In this document: positions 33,404 to 40,531 of the stretch, one piece after another
Position numbering within the stretch: the first letter of the stretch is position 1
Layout: each line of letters starts with the position of its first letter
Source: Comamonadaceae bacterium
GTDB lineage: Bacteria > Pseudomonadota > Gammaproteobacteria > Burkholderiales > Burkholderiaceae_C
NCBI GenBank assembly: GCA_003599455.1
Contig: QZKF01000078.1
Span: forward strand, 1 to 64,000
DNA length: 64,000 bases
Direction of reading: 5' to 3'
Translations under genes and position numbers: made by a program
Notes under the pieces: model-generated
What the model was told of the DNA's origin: nothing
The model's input: only the letters and a program-made list of their open reading frames with translations
Database searches by the model: none

Positions 33404-36295
33404 TCACTTGGTGAGGATGTAGCCCTTGAGCTTGCCGAAGGCAGCTTCGATGAGGGTCTTCTGCTGTTCCTGGTGCAGGTGGGCATAACCCACGGCCGGC
33501 GATGCCGAAGCCGCCCGCCCGGCGTAGCCGAGCTTCTGACCGTCGAGCATGTTCTCGTGGATGTAGTGCTGCACGAAGAACCAGGCGCCCTGGTTCTGCG
33601 GTTCGTCCTGGCACCACACGATGTCGGTCGCGTTGGGGTACTTGCGCATTTCGGCGCCGAACACCTTGTGCGGGAACGGGTAGAGCTGCTCCACGCGCAG
33701 GATGGCGACGTCGTCCGAGCCGCGCTCCTCGCGCTTCTTGACGAGGTCGTAGTACACCTTGCCCGAGCAGCAGATGACGCGCTTGACCTTCTCGGCCTTC
33801 TTCACGACATCGGCGTCGTGTTCGGGAATCACGGTCTGGAAACCACCCTTGGTGAACTCCAACAGCGGCGAGGTGGCGTCCTTGTTGCGCAGCAGCGACT
33901 TGGGCGTGAAGATGATCAGCGGCTTGCGCAGCCCGCGGATCATCTGGCGGCGCAGCACATGGAAGATCTGGCTGGCCGTGGTGGGCTGCACGATCTGCAT
34001 GTTGGTGTCGGCCGCCATCTGCATGAAGCGCTCCAGGCGCGCCGAGCTGTGCTCGGGGCCCTGGCCTTCATACCCGTGCGGCAGCATCAGCGTGATGCCG
34101 TTGACGCGGCCCCACTTCACTTCGCCGGACGCGATGAACTGGTCGATCACCACCTGCGCGCCGTTGACGAAATCGCCGAACTGCGCTTCCCAGATCACCA
34201 GGGTGTTCGGGTCGTTCGAAGCGTAGCCGTATTCGAAGCCGAGCACGGCCTCTTCGGACAGGATGGAGTCGATCACCACGAACGGCGCCTGGTTGTCGGC
34301 CACGTTCTGCAGGGGCACGTAGAACCCCTCGTCGTACTTCTCGCGGTTCTGGTCGTGGATCACCGCATGGCGGTGCGTGAAGGTGCCGCGGCCGCAGTCT
34401 TCGCCCGAGAGGCGCACCGGGAAACCACTGGCCACCAGCGAGGCAAACGCCATGTGCTCGCCCATGCCCCAGTCCACCGGGATGTCGCCACGGCCCATGG
34501 CCGCGCGGTCGGCGTACACCTTCTTCACCAGCTGGTGCGGCGTCACGCTGTCCGGGATCGTGGTGAGGCGGTCCGACAGGCGCTTCCACTCGGCCATGGG
34601 AATGGCCGAATCGGAGCTGTCGGTCCACTTCTTGCCCAGGTAGGGGCTCCAGTCGACCGCGAACTTGCTCTTGAAATTGGTGAGCACCGGGTCCACCGTG
34701 TGGCGGCCATCGTCCAGCGCCGCGCGGTAGGCCTTGACCATGTCGTCGCCCAGCGTCTCGCCCAGGCCTTGAGCGGCCAGCTTGTCGGCGTACAGCTTGC
34801 GCGTGCCGGGGTGGGCCGCGATCTTCTTGTACATCAGCGGCTGCGTGAGGCTCGGGGTGTCCTGCTCGTTGTGGCCGAGCTTGCGGAAGCACACGATGTC
34901 GACCACCACGTCCTTCTGGAAGGTCATGCGGAATTCGAGTGCGAGCTGGGTGGCGTACACCACCGCTTCCGGGTCGTCGCCGTTCACGTGCAGCACCGGC
35001 GACTCGATCATCTTCACGACGTCGGAGCAGTACAGCGTGGATCGGCTGTCGCGCGGGTCGGAGGTGGTGAAGCCGATCTGGTTGTTGATCACCAGGTGCA
35101 CGGTGCCGCCCGTGGAATAACCACGCGTTTCGGCCAGCGCCAGGGTTTCCATCACCACGCCCTGGCCGGCGAAGGCGGCGTCACCGTGGACCAGCACCGG
35201 CAGCACCTGCTTGCCCAGCGGGTCGCCGCGGCGGTCCATGCGGGCGCGCACCGAACCTTCGACCACGGGGTTGACGATCTCCAGGTGCGAGGGGTTGAAG
35301 GCCAGCGAGAGGTGCACCGGGCCACCGGGGGTGGTCACGTCGGAGCTGAAGCCCTGGTGGTACTTCACGTCGCCCGAGGGCAGCTCTTCGGGCGCGGTGT
35401 GGTCGAACTCGGCGAACAGGTCCTTGGGCATCTTGCCCAGGGTGTTGACCAGCACGTTGAGGCGGCCGCGGTGCGCCATGCCGATCACGATTTCCTGGAT
35501 GCCGACCTGACCCGCCTGGCGGATCAACTCGTCCATGGAGGCGATGAAGCTCTCGCCCCCTTCGAGCGAGAAGCGCTTCTGGCCCACGTACTTGGTGTGC
35601 AGAAAACGCTCCAGGCCTTCGGCCGCGGTCAGGCGGTCGAGGATGTGCTTTTTCTTTTCGGCGTTGAACGCGGGCTTGGAGCGGCTGCCCTCCAGGCGTT
35701 CCTGCCACCAGCGCTTCTGGCTCTGGTCGGTGATGTACATGTACTCGGCGCCGATCGGGCCGCAGTAGGTCTCACGCAGGGCATTGAGCAACTCGCGCAA
35801 GGACATGGTCTCCTTGCCGAAGAACGTGTTGCTGGTGTTGAAGATGGTTTCGAGGTCCGCGTCGGTAAAACCGTAGAAGGACAGTTCGAGTTCGGGAATG
35901 TGGTCGCGCTCGGTGCGCTTGAGCGGGTCCAGATCGGCCCAGCGGGCGCCGACGTTGCGGTAAGCGGCAATGAGCTGTTGAACGGCGACGCGCTTGCGGC
36001 CCAACTCGGAATCGGCGCCGGTGGCCACAACGACCTTGGTGCCGCCCTGCTTGGCGCGCTCGGCAAAGGCGTTGATGACGGGCAGGTGGGGAACGTCGCG
36101 GGCGTCGGTGCCATCACCGGCGGGGACGTTTTGCAGCGCGTCGAAGTAGCCACGCCAGTTGTCGGGCACGCTACCGGGATTGTCGAGGTAGTTTTCGTAC
36201 ATCTCTTCCACATACGGCGCGTTGCCGCCGAAGAGGTACGAGTTGCCCTTGTAGGCAACATAGACGTTGCCCCCGTTCGATTGGGAATCGCTCAT
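33404..36295 (-). CDS. sucA: 2-oxoglutarate dehydrogenase E1 component
   Basis: A 963-residue thiamine diphosphate enzyme. The N-terminal segment (SYLFGGNAPYVEEMYENYL) is the one that docks E1o to the complex, and the length matches the family. The ThDP region includes GMAHRGRLNVL and HGDAAFAGQG. It decarboxylates 2-oxoglutarate and succinylates SucB lipoyl groups in the TCA cycle. It is the first gene of sucA-sucB-lpd(-zapE). The ATG is preceded by GGAGGT at 10-base spacing, with a small hairpin abutting that site. Confidence 0.97.
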   Translation of the reverse strand: MSDSQSNGGNVYVAYKGNSYLFGGNAPYVEEMYENYLDNPGSVPDNWRGYFDALQNVPAGDGTDARDVPHLPVINAFAERAKQGGTKVVVATGADSELGRKRVAVQQLIAAYRNVGARWADLDPLKRTERDHIPELELSFYGFTDADLETIFNTSNTFFGKETMSLRELLNALRETYCGPIGAEYMYITDQSQKRWWQERLEGSRSKPAFNAEKKKHILDRLTAAEGLERFLHTKYVGQKRFSLEGGESFIASMDELIRQAGQVGIQEIVIGMAHRGRLNVLVNTLGKMPKDLFAEFDHTAPEELPSGDVKYHQGFSSDVTTPGGPVHLSLAFNPSHLEIVNPVVEGSVRARMDRRGDPLGKQVLPVLVHGDAAFAGQGVVMETLALAETRGYSTGGTVHLVINNQIGFTTSDPRDSRSTLYCSDVVKMIESPVLHVNGDDPEAVVYATQLALEFRMTFQKDVVVDIVCFRKLGHNEQDTPSLTQPLMYKKIAAHPGTRKLYADKLAAQGLGETLGDDMVKAYRAALDDGRHTVDPVLTNFKSKFAVDWSPYLGKKWTDSSDSAIPMAEWKRLSDRLTTIPDSVTPHQLVKKVYADRAAMGRGDIPVDWGMGEHMAFASLVASGFPVRLSGEDCGRGTFTHRHAVIHDQNREKYDEGFYVPLQNVADNQAPFVVIDSILSEEAVLGFEYGYASNDPNTLVIWEAQFGDFVNGAQVVIDQFIASGEVKWGRVNGITLMLPHGYEGQGPEHSSARLERFMQMAADTNMQIVQPTTASQIFHVLRRQMIRGLRKPLIIFTPKSLLRNKDATSPLLEFTKGGFQTVIPEHDADVVKKAEKVKRVICCSGKVYYDLVKKREERGSDDVAILRVEQLYPFPHKVFGAEMRKYPNATDIVWCQDEPQNQGAWFFVQHYIHENMLDGQKLGYAGRAASASPAVGYAHLHQEQQKTLIEAAFGKLKGYILTK

Positions 36296-36305
36296 AAATC
36301 CGCTG

Positions 36306-36328
36306 ACCTCCGTTTCCCTTCGGGAAAC
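36306..36328 (-). promoter_or_regulatory. sucA ribosome binding site with abutting hairpin
   Basis: On the minus strand, arms GTTTCCC and GGGAAAC (loop GAA) end directly at the Shine-Dalgarno sequence GGAGGT. Stacking or a bound protein at this stem could affect ribosome access. The rest of the 182-bp leader and promoter region shows no clear -35/-10 pair. Confidence 0.5.
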
Positions 36329-36477
36329 ATTAGCTGGTTAAAAACAACCTTCCGCGGCACGGCTGGACCGTTAGGCGGATGCGACAGTGACTGTGGAAGG
36401 ACCTGACTGCAGCCCGTGATTGTGCCACCTTGGGCCAGGCCACGGGAAAAGAATGCGAACGCGCGGTGCCGGCTGGC

Positions 36478-36882
36478 TCAGGACGCGACGCGCGGCGAGA
36501 GCCGCTCGGACGGCGGCACCGAGCTCGGCTCGTCCATTTCGATGGCGATCTGCGTGCACACGGTGCGGCACAGCGTGACCGCCTTTTCGCTCTGCACGCG
36601 GTAGATCACCTGGGTGCCATCCTTTCGCTTGGCCAGCACGCCAGCGCGATAAAGCAGGTTCAGGTGCTGCGAGAGATTGGGTTGCGTCGTGTCGATTTCC
36701 TGCAACAGCTGGGACACCGACTTTTCCTTGTCGCACAGCGCGCTGAGGATGCGCAGCCGCATGGGCGTGGCCAGCACGCCGAAGAGCTCGGCCGCCAGTT
36801 CGAACACACGGACTTTTTCCACCTGGCCGTCGGTTCCGATCATTTGTTCCATGGCACCCATTGCTCGTGTGAATATAAGCAT
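36478..36882 (-). CDS. ArsR/SmtB-family winged-helix regulator
   Basis: Up to 134 residues with a single winged-helix domain (ELFGVLATPMRLRILSALC, recognition helix in TTQPNLSQHLNLLYRAGVL). Three cysteines are present: Cys50 after helix 2-3 and Cys105/Cys109 (TLCRTVC) in the last helix. A Cys in each of these two places is how thiol/persulfide-sensing members (BigR, SqrR) are built, but metal binding is equally possible. In-frame ATGs at 36882, 36861, 36852 and 36843 are all possible starts. The first one lies inside a palindrome that is probably the gene's own operator, so a later start is likely. It lies between prpE and sucA. Confidence 0.8.
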   Translation of the reverse strand: MLIFTRAMGAMEQMIGTDGQVEKVRVFELAAELFGVLATPMRLRILSALCDKEKSVSQLLQEIDTTQPNLSQHLNLLYRAGVLAKRKDGTQVIYRVQSEKAVTLCRTVCTQIAIEMDEPSSVPPSERLSPRVAS

Positions 36883-36894
36883 GAATCATACTTA
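36876..36894. promoter_or_regulatory. 19-bp palindromic operator candidate for the ArsR-type regulator
   Basis: The minus strand reads TAAGTATGATTCATGCTTA: an inverted repeat of the form TAAG-n-ATGA-n-TCAT-n-CTTA, in which 16 of 19 positions are symmetric. It spans the most upstream start codon of the regulator gene, and AT-rich -10-like elements (TATGAT, TATATT) lie in or beside it. Size and symmetry fit an ArsR-family dimer site and imply autorepression. Confidence 0.6.
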
Positions 36895-36930
36895 CAAACG
36901 CCCGTGTGCACTATGCGCTGGGACCCGGTG

Positions 36931-36950
36931 CCGGCCGGTCGCCCGGCCGG
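36931..36950. other. hairpin just after prpE stop
   Basis: Two CCGGCCGG arms flank a 4-base loop, which reads GCGA (a GNRA-type tetraloop) in the prpE RNA. It begins 6 bases after the prpE stop codon. No U-tract follows. It could protect the 3' end or serve factor-dependent termination ahead of the regulator gene. Confidence 0.55.
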
Positions 36951-36956
36951 GGCGGG

Positions 36957-38858
36957 TCAGGCCAGCAGGTCCCTGATCTGCTGCAGCGCCGCCGGGTCGT
37001 CCATGGTGGTCAGGTCGCCCGGGTCGCGGCCTTCGCACACCGCCTGGATGGCGCGGCGCAGCAGCTTGCCGCTGCGCGTCTTGGGCAGCACCGACACGAA
37101 GCGTACGCGCGCCGGGCGCGCGACGGCGCCGAGCTGCTCGTCCACCACCTTCATGATCTCGCCCTCGAGCTTGAGCTTCGAGGCTTCGTCGCCCAGCGCC
37201 GAGGTGTCCCTGGCCACCACGAAGGCCATGGCGACCTGGCCCTTGAGCTGATCGGCCACGCCGACCACCGCGACCTCGGCCACGTTGGCGTGGCTGGAGA
37301 TGCTTTCCTCGATCTCGCGCGTGCCCAGGCGGTGGCCGGCCACGTTGATCACGTCGTCGGTGCGGCCCAGGATGTAGAAGTAGCCGTCCTTGTCGCGGAT
37401 GCCCCAGTCGAAGGTGCTGTAGACCAGCTTGCCCGGGATGCTCTTCCAGTAGGTGTTGATGAAGCGCGCATCGTCTTTCCAGACCGTCTGCATGAAGCCG
37501 GGCGGCGTCGGACCTTCGATCACCACCACGCCCTTTTCGTCGGCGCCGGTCAGTTCCTCGCCGGTCGCCTCGTGCAGCAGCTTCACGCTGTAGCCGTACA
37601 TGGGCACGCCCGGGCTGCCGAACTTGCTGGGCTTCTTCTCGACGCCGTTGGCGATGGTCAGGATCGGCCAGCCGCTTTCGGTCTGCCAGTAGTTGTCGAT
37701 GATGGGCACGCCCAGGCCCTCGCTGATCCAGCGCGCGGTGGGCTCGTCCAGCGGTTCGCCCGCCAGGAACAATGCCTTGAGGCTGGAGAGGTCGTACTGC
37801 TTCAGGTAGGCCGGGTCCTGCTTCTTGAGCACGCGCACCGCGGTGGGCGCGCTGAACATCACCGTGACCTTGTACTTCTCGACCAGGCGCCACCAGATGC
37901 CCCCATCGGGCCGGATCGGCAGGCCTTCGTAGAGGATGGTCGCCATGCCGGCGATCAGCGGGCCGTAGACGATGTAGCTGTGGCCCACCACCCAGCCGAT
38001 GTCGCTGGTGGAGAAATAGGTCTCGCCGGGCTCGCCCATGAAGATGTGCTTCATGCTCGCCGCCAGCGCCACCAGGTAGCCCCCGGTGTCGCGCTGCACG
38101 CCCTTGGGCTTGCCGGTCGTGCCACTGGTGTAGATGGTGTAGCTGATGGCGGTCGAGTCCATCCACTCGCACGGCACCTGGGCATCCATGTGGCGCGCGC
38201 GCAGCGCGGCATAGTCGTGGTCGCGGCCCGGCACCAGGCTCATCGCGGCCAGGCCGCGGTTGACCAGCACCACCGACGCCGGCTTGTGGCTGGACAGGCG
38301 GATGGCCTCGTCCAGCAGCGGCTTGTACTCCACCACCTTGCCGCCGCGCGACCCCGCGTCCGCGCTCACGATGGCCACGGGCGAAGCGTCTTCGATGCGG
38401 TTGGCCAGCGAGTGGCTGGCGAAGCCGCCGAACACCACCGAGTGGATCGCGCCGATGCGCGCGCAGGCCAGCATGGCAAAGGTGGCTTCCGGAATCATGG
38501 GCATGTAGATCAGCACCCGGTCGCCCTTCTTCACGCCCTGGCCCAGCAGCACGGCGGCCATGCGTTGCACCTCGGCGTGCAGCTCGCGGAAGCTGTAGCT
38601 GCGCTCGGTGTCGGTCTCGGTCGACACGTAGATCAGCGCGTTCTGGTCGGGCCGGTCTTTCAGGTGGCGGTCCACCGCGTTGTGACACAGGTTGGTCAGG
38701 CCGCCCTCGAACCAGTGGGCAAACGGCGGGTTGTCGTGGTTGCACACCCGGTCAAACGGCTTTTTCCAGTCCACCAGCGCGGCCTGCTCGGTCCAGAACG
38801 CGTCGCGGTCGTCGATGGAGCGGCGGTAGAACTCGGCGTAGCCCTGGGGTGTGCTCAT
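36957..38858 (-). CDS. prpE: propionate-CoA ligase
   Basis: A 633-residue acyl-AMP-forming synthetase. The AMP-binding motif is YTSGTTGKPKGV, the C-terminal hinge/lysine region is PKTRSGKLLRR, and the pocket segment reads NYWQTESGWPI. The Ser and Gly-Trp-Pro in that segment separate PrpE-type enzymes from acetyl-CoA synthetase (which has WWQTETGG). It makes propionyl-CoA, but the rest of the methylcitrate pathway (prpB, prpC) is not next to it. The start is supported by CAGGAG at 7-base spacing. Confidence 0.87.
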   Translation of the reverse strand: MSTPQGYAEFYRRSIDDRDAFWTEQAALVDWKKPFDRVCNHDNPPFAHWFEGGLTNLCHNAVDRHLKDRPDQNALIYVSTETDTERSYSFRELHAEVQRMAAVLLGQGVKKGDRVLIYMPMIPEATFAMLACARIGAIHSVVFGGFASHSLANRIEDASPVAIVSADAGSRGGKVVEYKPLLDEAIRLSSHKPASVVLVNRGLAAMSLVPGRDHDYAALRARHMDAQVPCEWMDSTAISYTIYTSGTTGKPKGVQRDTGGYLVALAASMKHIFMGEPGETYFSTSDIGWVVGHSYIVYGPLIAGMATILYEGLPIRPDGGIWWRLVEKYKVTVMFSAPTAVRVLKKQDPAYLKQYDLSSLKALFLAGEPLDEPTARWISEGLGVPIIDNYWQTESGWPILTIANGVEKKPSKFGSPGVPMYGYSVKLLHEATGEELTGADEKGVVVIEGPTPPGFMQTVWKDDARFINTYWKSIPGKLVYSTFDWGIRDKDGYFYILGRTDDVINVAGHRLGTREIEESISSHANVAEVAVVGVADQLKGQVAMAFVVARDTSALGDEASKLKLEGEIMKVVDEQLGAVARPARVRFVSVLPKTRSGKLLRRAIQAVCEGRDPGDLTTMDDPAALQQIRDLLA

Positions 38859-38945
38859 GGATGTCTCCTGCGGGGGATGGTTTTACGGGATCGCGTTCAA
38901 ACTGAATTCATAATTATTGACAGCCGGCTTGCAGCACGCTGACAC

Positions 38946-38969
38946 GGCGCGGGGCGGCCGCCCCGCGCC
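38946..38969. other. 24-bp perfect palindrome after the isochorismatase-like gene
   Basis: Arms GGCGCGGGGCGG and CCGCCCCGCGCC are adjacent with no spacer. It starts 6 bases beyond the stop codon of the isochorismatase-like gene, ahead of prpE in the same direction. An RNA stem this strong would stall or terminate transcription even without a U-tract, but its function is unproven. Confidence 0.65.
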
Positions 38970-38975
38970 CCGGGC

Positions 38976-39581
38976 TCACTTGATCAGCGCCTGCACCTCG
39001 CGAAACGCCGGGTGGTCGGCGGTGCGCAGCCATTCGAAGGCCACCATCTCGGTGGTGACCAGTTCGGCGCCGGCGCCGGCCAGGCGATCGAAAGCGGCGT
39101 CGCGGTTGCGCTCGGTGCGCGAGCCGCAGGCGTCCGTCACCACCCAGACGTCGAACTCCTGCTCGATCAGTTCCAGCGCGGTCTGCAACAGGCAGACGTG
39201 GGCTTCGCAGCCGGCGACCACCACCGTCTGACGCTCTGCGGCGGTCGTGGCGGCGGGTTTCTGCAGGTGCTTGGGCAGGCTGCGCGCGTTGCCCGGCACC
39301 GGGCGCGCCGGCGGGCGCAGCCAGTCGGCCAGGCCGTCGGACACGGCGCCGAAGTGCATCTTGGACAGGGTCTTCTGGCAGAGCTCGCGCAGCTCGGGCG
39401 GGTTGGCGCCGAGCTTGTCGGGGTTCTGCTCGGTGCCCCAGGTGGGCACCCGCAGCGCCTGCGCCATGCGCGCCAGGCGCAGGGCATTGGCCAGCACCTG
39501 GGGGCCTTCAAAAATGGCGGGCATCAGGCGGGCCTGGTAGTCCACCAGCACCAGTTGGGAATCGGAGTCGTCCAGCAGCAT
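38976..39581 (-). CDS. isochorismatase-family cysteine hydrolase
   Basis: A 201-residue alpha/beta protein. Asp of the catalytic triad is seen in LVLVDYQARL, a Lys occurs in QKTLSKMHFGA, and the nucleophile is in VVAGCEAHVCLL. The family includes isochorismatases, nicotinamidases and YcaC-type hydrolases; the substrate cannot be told from the sequence. ATG at 39581 (MLLDDSDSQL) is preferred over GTG at 39596. It lies 78 bp behind the TetR gene and may be part of that regulator's operon. Confidence 0.82.
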   Translation of the reverse strand: MLLDDSDSQLVLVDYQARLMPAIFEGPQVLANALRLARMAQALRVPTWGTEQNPDKLGANPPELRELCQKTLSKMHFGAVSDGLADWLRPPARPVPGNARSLPKHLQKPAATTAAERQTVVVAGCEAHVCLLQTALELIEQEFDVWVVTDACGSRTERNRDAAFDRLAGAGAELVTTEMVAFEWLRTADHPAFREVQALIK

Positions 39582-39619
39582 CGGGCTTTCTTTCACGTCA
39601 AGGGCTTCAGGGAGGTGTC

Positions 39620-39658
39620 GGGATTCTGGCAGGCCGCGCGAGACGGGCCGCGAATCCC
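39620..39658. other. stem-loop after the tetR-type gene
   Basis: Arms GGGATTC and GAATCCC enclose a 25-base, GC-rich loop with possible inner pairing. It begins 1 base after the stop codon of the TetR-family gene. No U-tract is present. The reading is tentative. Confidence 0.35.
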
Positions 39659-39659
39659 C

Positions 39660-40394
39660 TCACCGGCCAAACAGGTCGGGCTGGTCGGGCGCGGGTACCG
39701 GCGCCCGCTCACCCGGGCTGAGCCGATCGACCAGCTGATCCACATAGGCCTGAAACAGCAGCTCGGCCGACTGGCCGAACATGCGGATGCGGCCGGTGTG
39801 CTGCAGCAGGAGCAGGCCCACGCCGTGGGCGAACAGGGCGGTGTTTTCGCGCAGGGCCGCCTCGGGCGAGAGTCCCATGGCCTGCATGGCCTGCTCGCAG
39901 GGGCGCAGGGCATCGTGCAGACGAGCGTTGAGCGGCTGGTTCAGCTCGCTGGTGAGCCCGCGTGGCGCCAGTCCCTGCACCAGGTAGAAGCCCAGGTCCA
40001 GGTCGCGCGGGTTGCGGGCGTAAAAGCCGAACCAGGCCTGGGCCTTGGCCGACAGCGTCAGGTGCGGCTGCACCTTGGGGGGCCGCGCGGCGGCGACCTC
40101 CTGGTTCAGCCGCTCCAGCGATTCCGCCAGCAGCGCCGCGTAGATCGCCTCCTTGCTGTCGAAGTAGCTGTAGATGGCCCCGGGTGTGTAGCTTGCGCGC
40201 CTGGCGATCTCGCGAATGCTCGCGCCTCCCACGCCCTTTTCGGCAAACACGCTGCGGGCCGCGTCCAGCACCAGGGCGCGCCGCGTGTCCGACATCGCCA
40301 GCTGGCGCTGCTGGCGTTGTTGCAGCTGCTGCTGGGCCGCCTGCGCATCGGCTTCCGAGAGCACCGGGGTGAGTTCGTGCAAGTGGACGTCCAT
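39660..40394 (-). CDS. TetR-family transcriptional regulator
   Basis: A 244-residue protein. A Gln-rich N-terminal stretch (AQAAQQQLQQRQQRQLAM) precedes a TetR HTH domain (ALVLDAARSVFAEKGVGGAS, then IREIARRASYTPGAIYSYFDSKEAIY) and a helical ligand-binding domain. The start at MDVHLHELTP is chosen over an upstream in-frame codon that lies inside the operator-like palindrome. It is divergent from the hydroxybutyryl-CoA dehydratase-like gene and is the obvious candidate for its repressor. The Gln-rich extension is unusual for the family. Confidence 0.85.
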   Translation of the reverse strand: MDVHLHELTPVLSEADAQAAQQQLQQRQQRQLAMSDTRRALVLDAARSVFAEKGVGGASIREIARRASYTPGAIYSYFDSKEAIYAALLAESLERLNQEVAAARPPKVQPHLTLSAKAQAWFGFYARNPRDLDLGFYLVQGLAPRGLTSELNQPLNARLHDALRPCEQAMQAMGLSPEAALRENTALFAHGVGLLLLQHTGRIRMFGQSAELLFQAYVDQLVDRLSPGERAPVPAPDQPDLFGR

Positions 40395-40455
40395 GGTGGG
40401 CAGTTTAGCGCCCGGCCAAACAACGTTTTCAATTTTTAAACGCTTGCACAATGAA

Positions 40456-40470
40456 TTGAACACTGTTCAA
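40456..40470. promoter_or_regulatory. 15-bp palindromic operator candidate for the TetR regulator
   Basis: TTGAACACTGTTCAA has perfect 7-base arms around a central C. It sits in the 137-bp spacer between the divergent TetR gene and the flavoprotein gene. The half-site TGTTCAA recurs at 40513-40519. Size and location fit a TetR-dimer operator controlling both genes. Confidence 0.6.
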
Positions 40471-40531
40471 ATTATTTAGCCCAAGTCAATCAACTGGTCA
40501 TCCATCAACCTGTTCAACGGGTTTCATCCAC

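Noticed and set aside
36423..36428. TGGCAC on the minus strand upstream of sucA, as a sigma-54 promoter
   Set aside because: The second element (TTGC at the required spacing) is missing; CGGGC stands in its place.
36957..38858. Acetyl-CoA synthetase (acs)
   Set aside because: The substrate-pocket segment reads NYWQTESGWPI, the PrpE form, instead of the WWQTETGG of Acs.
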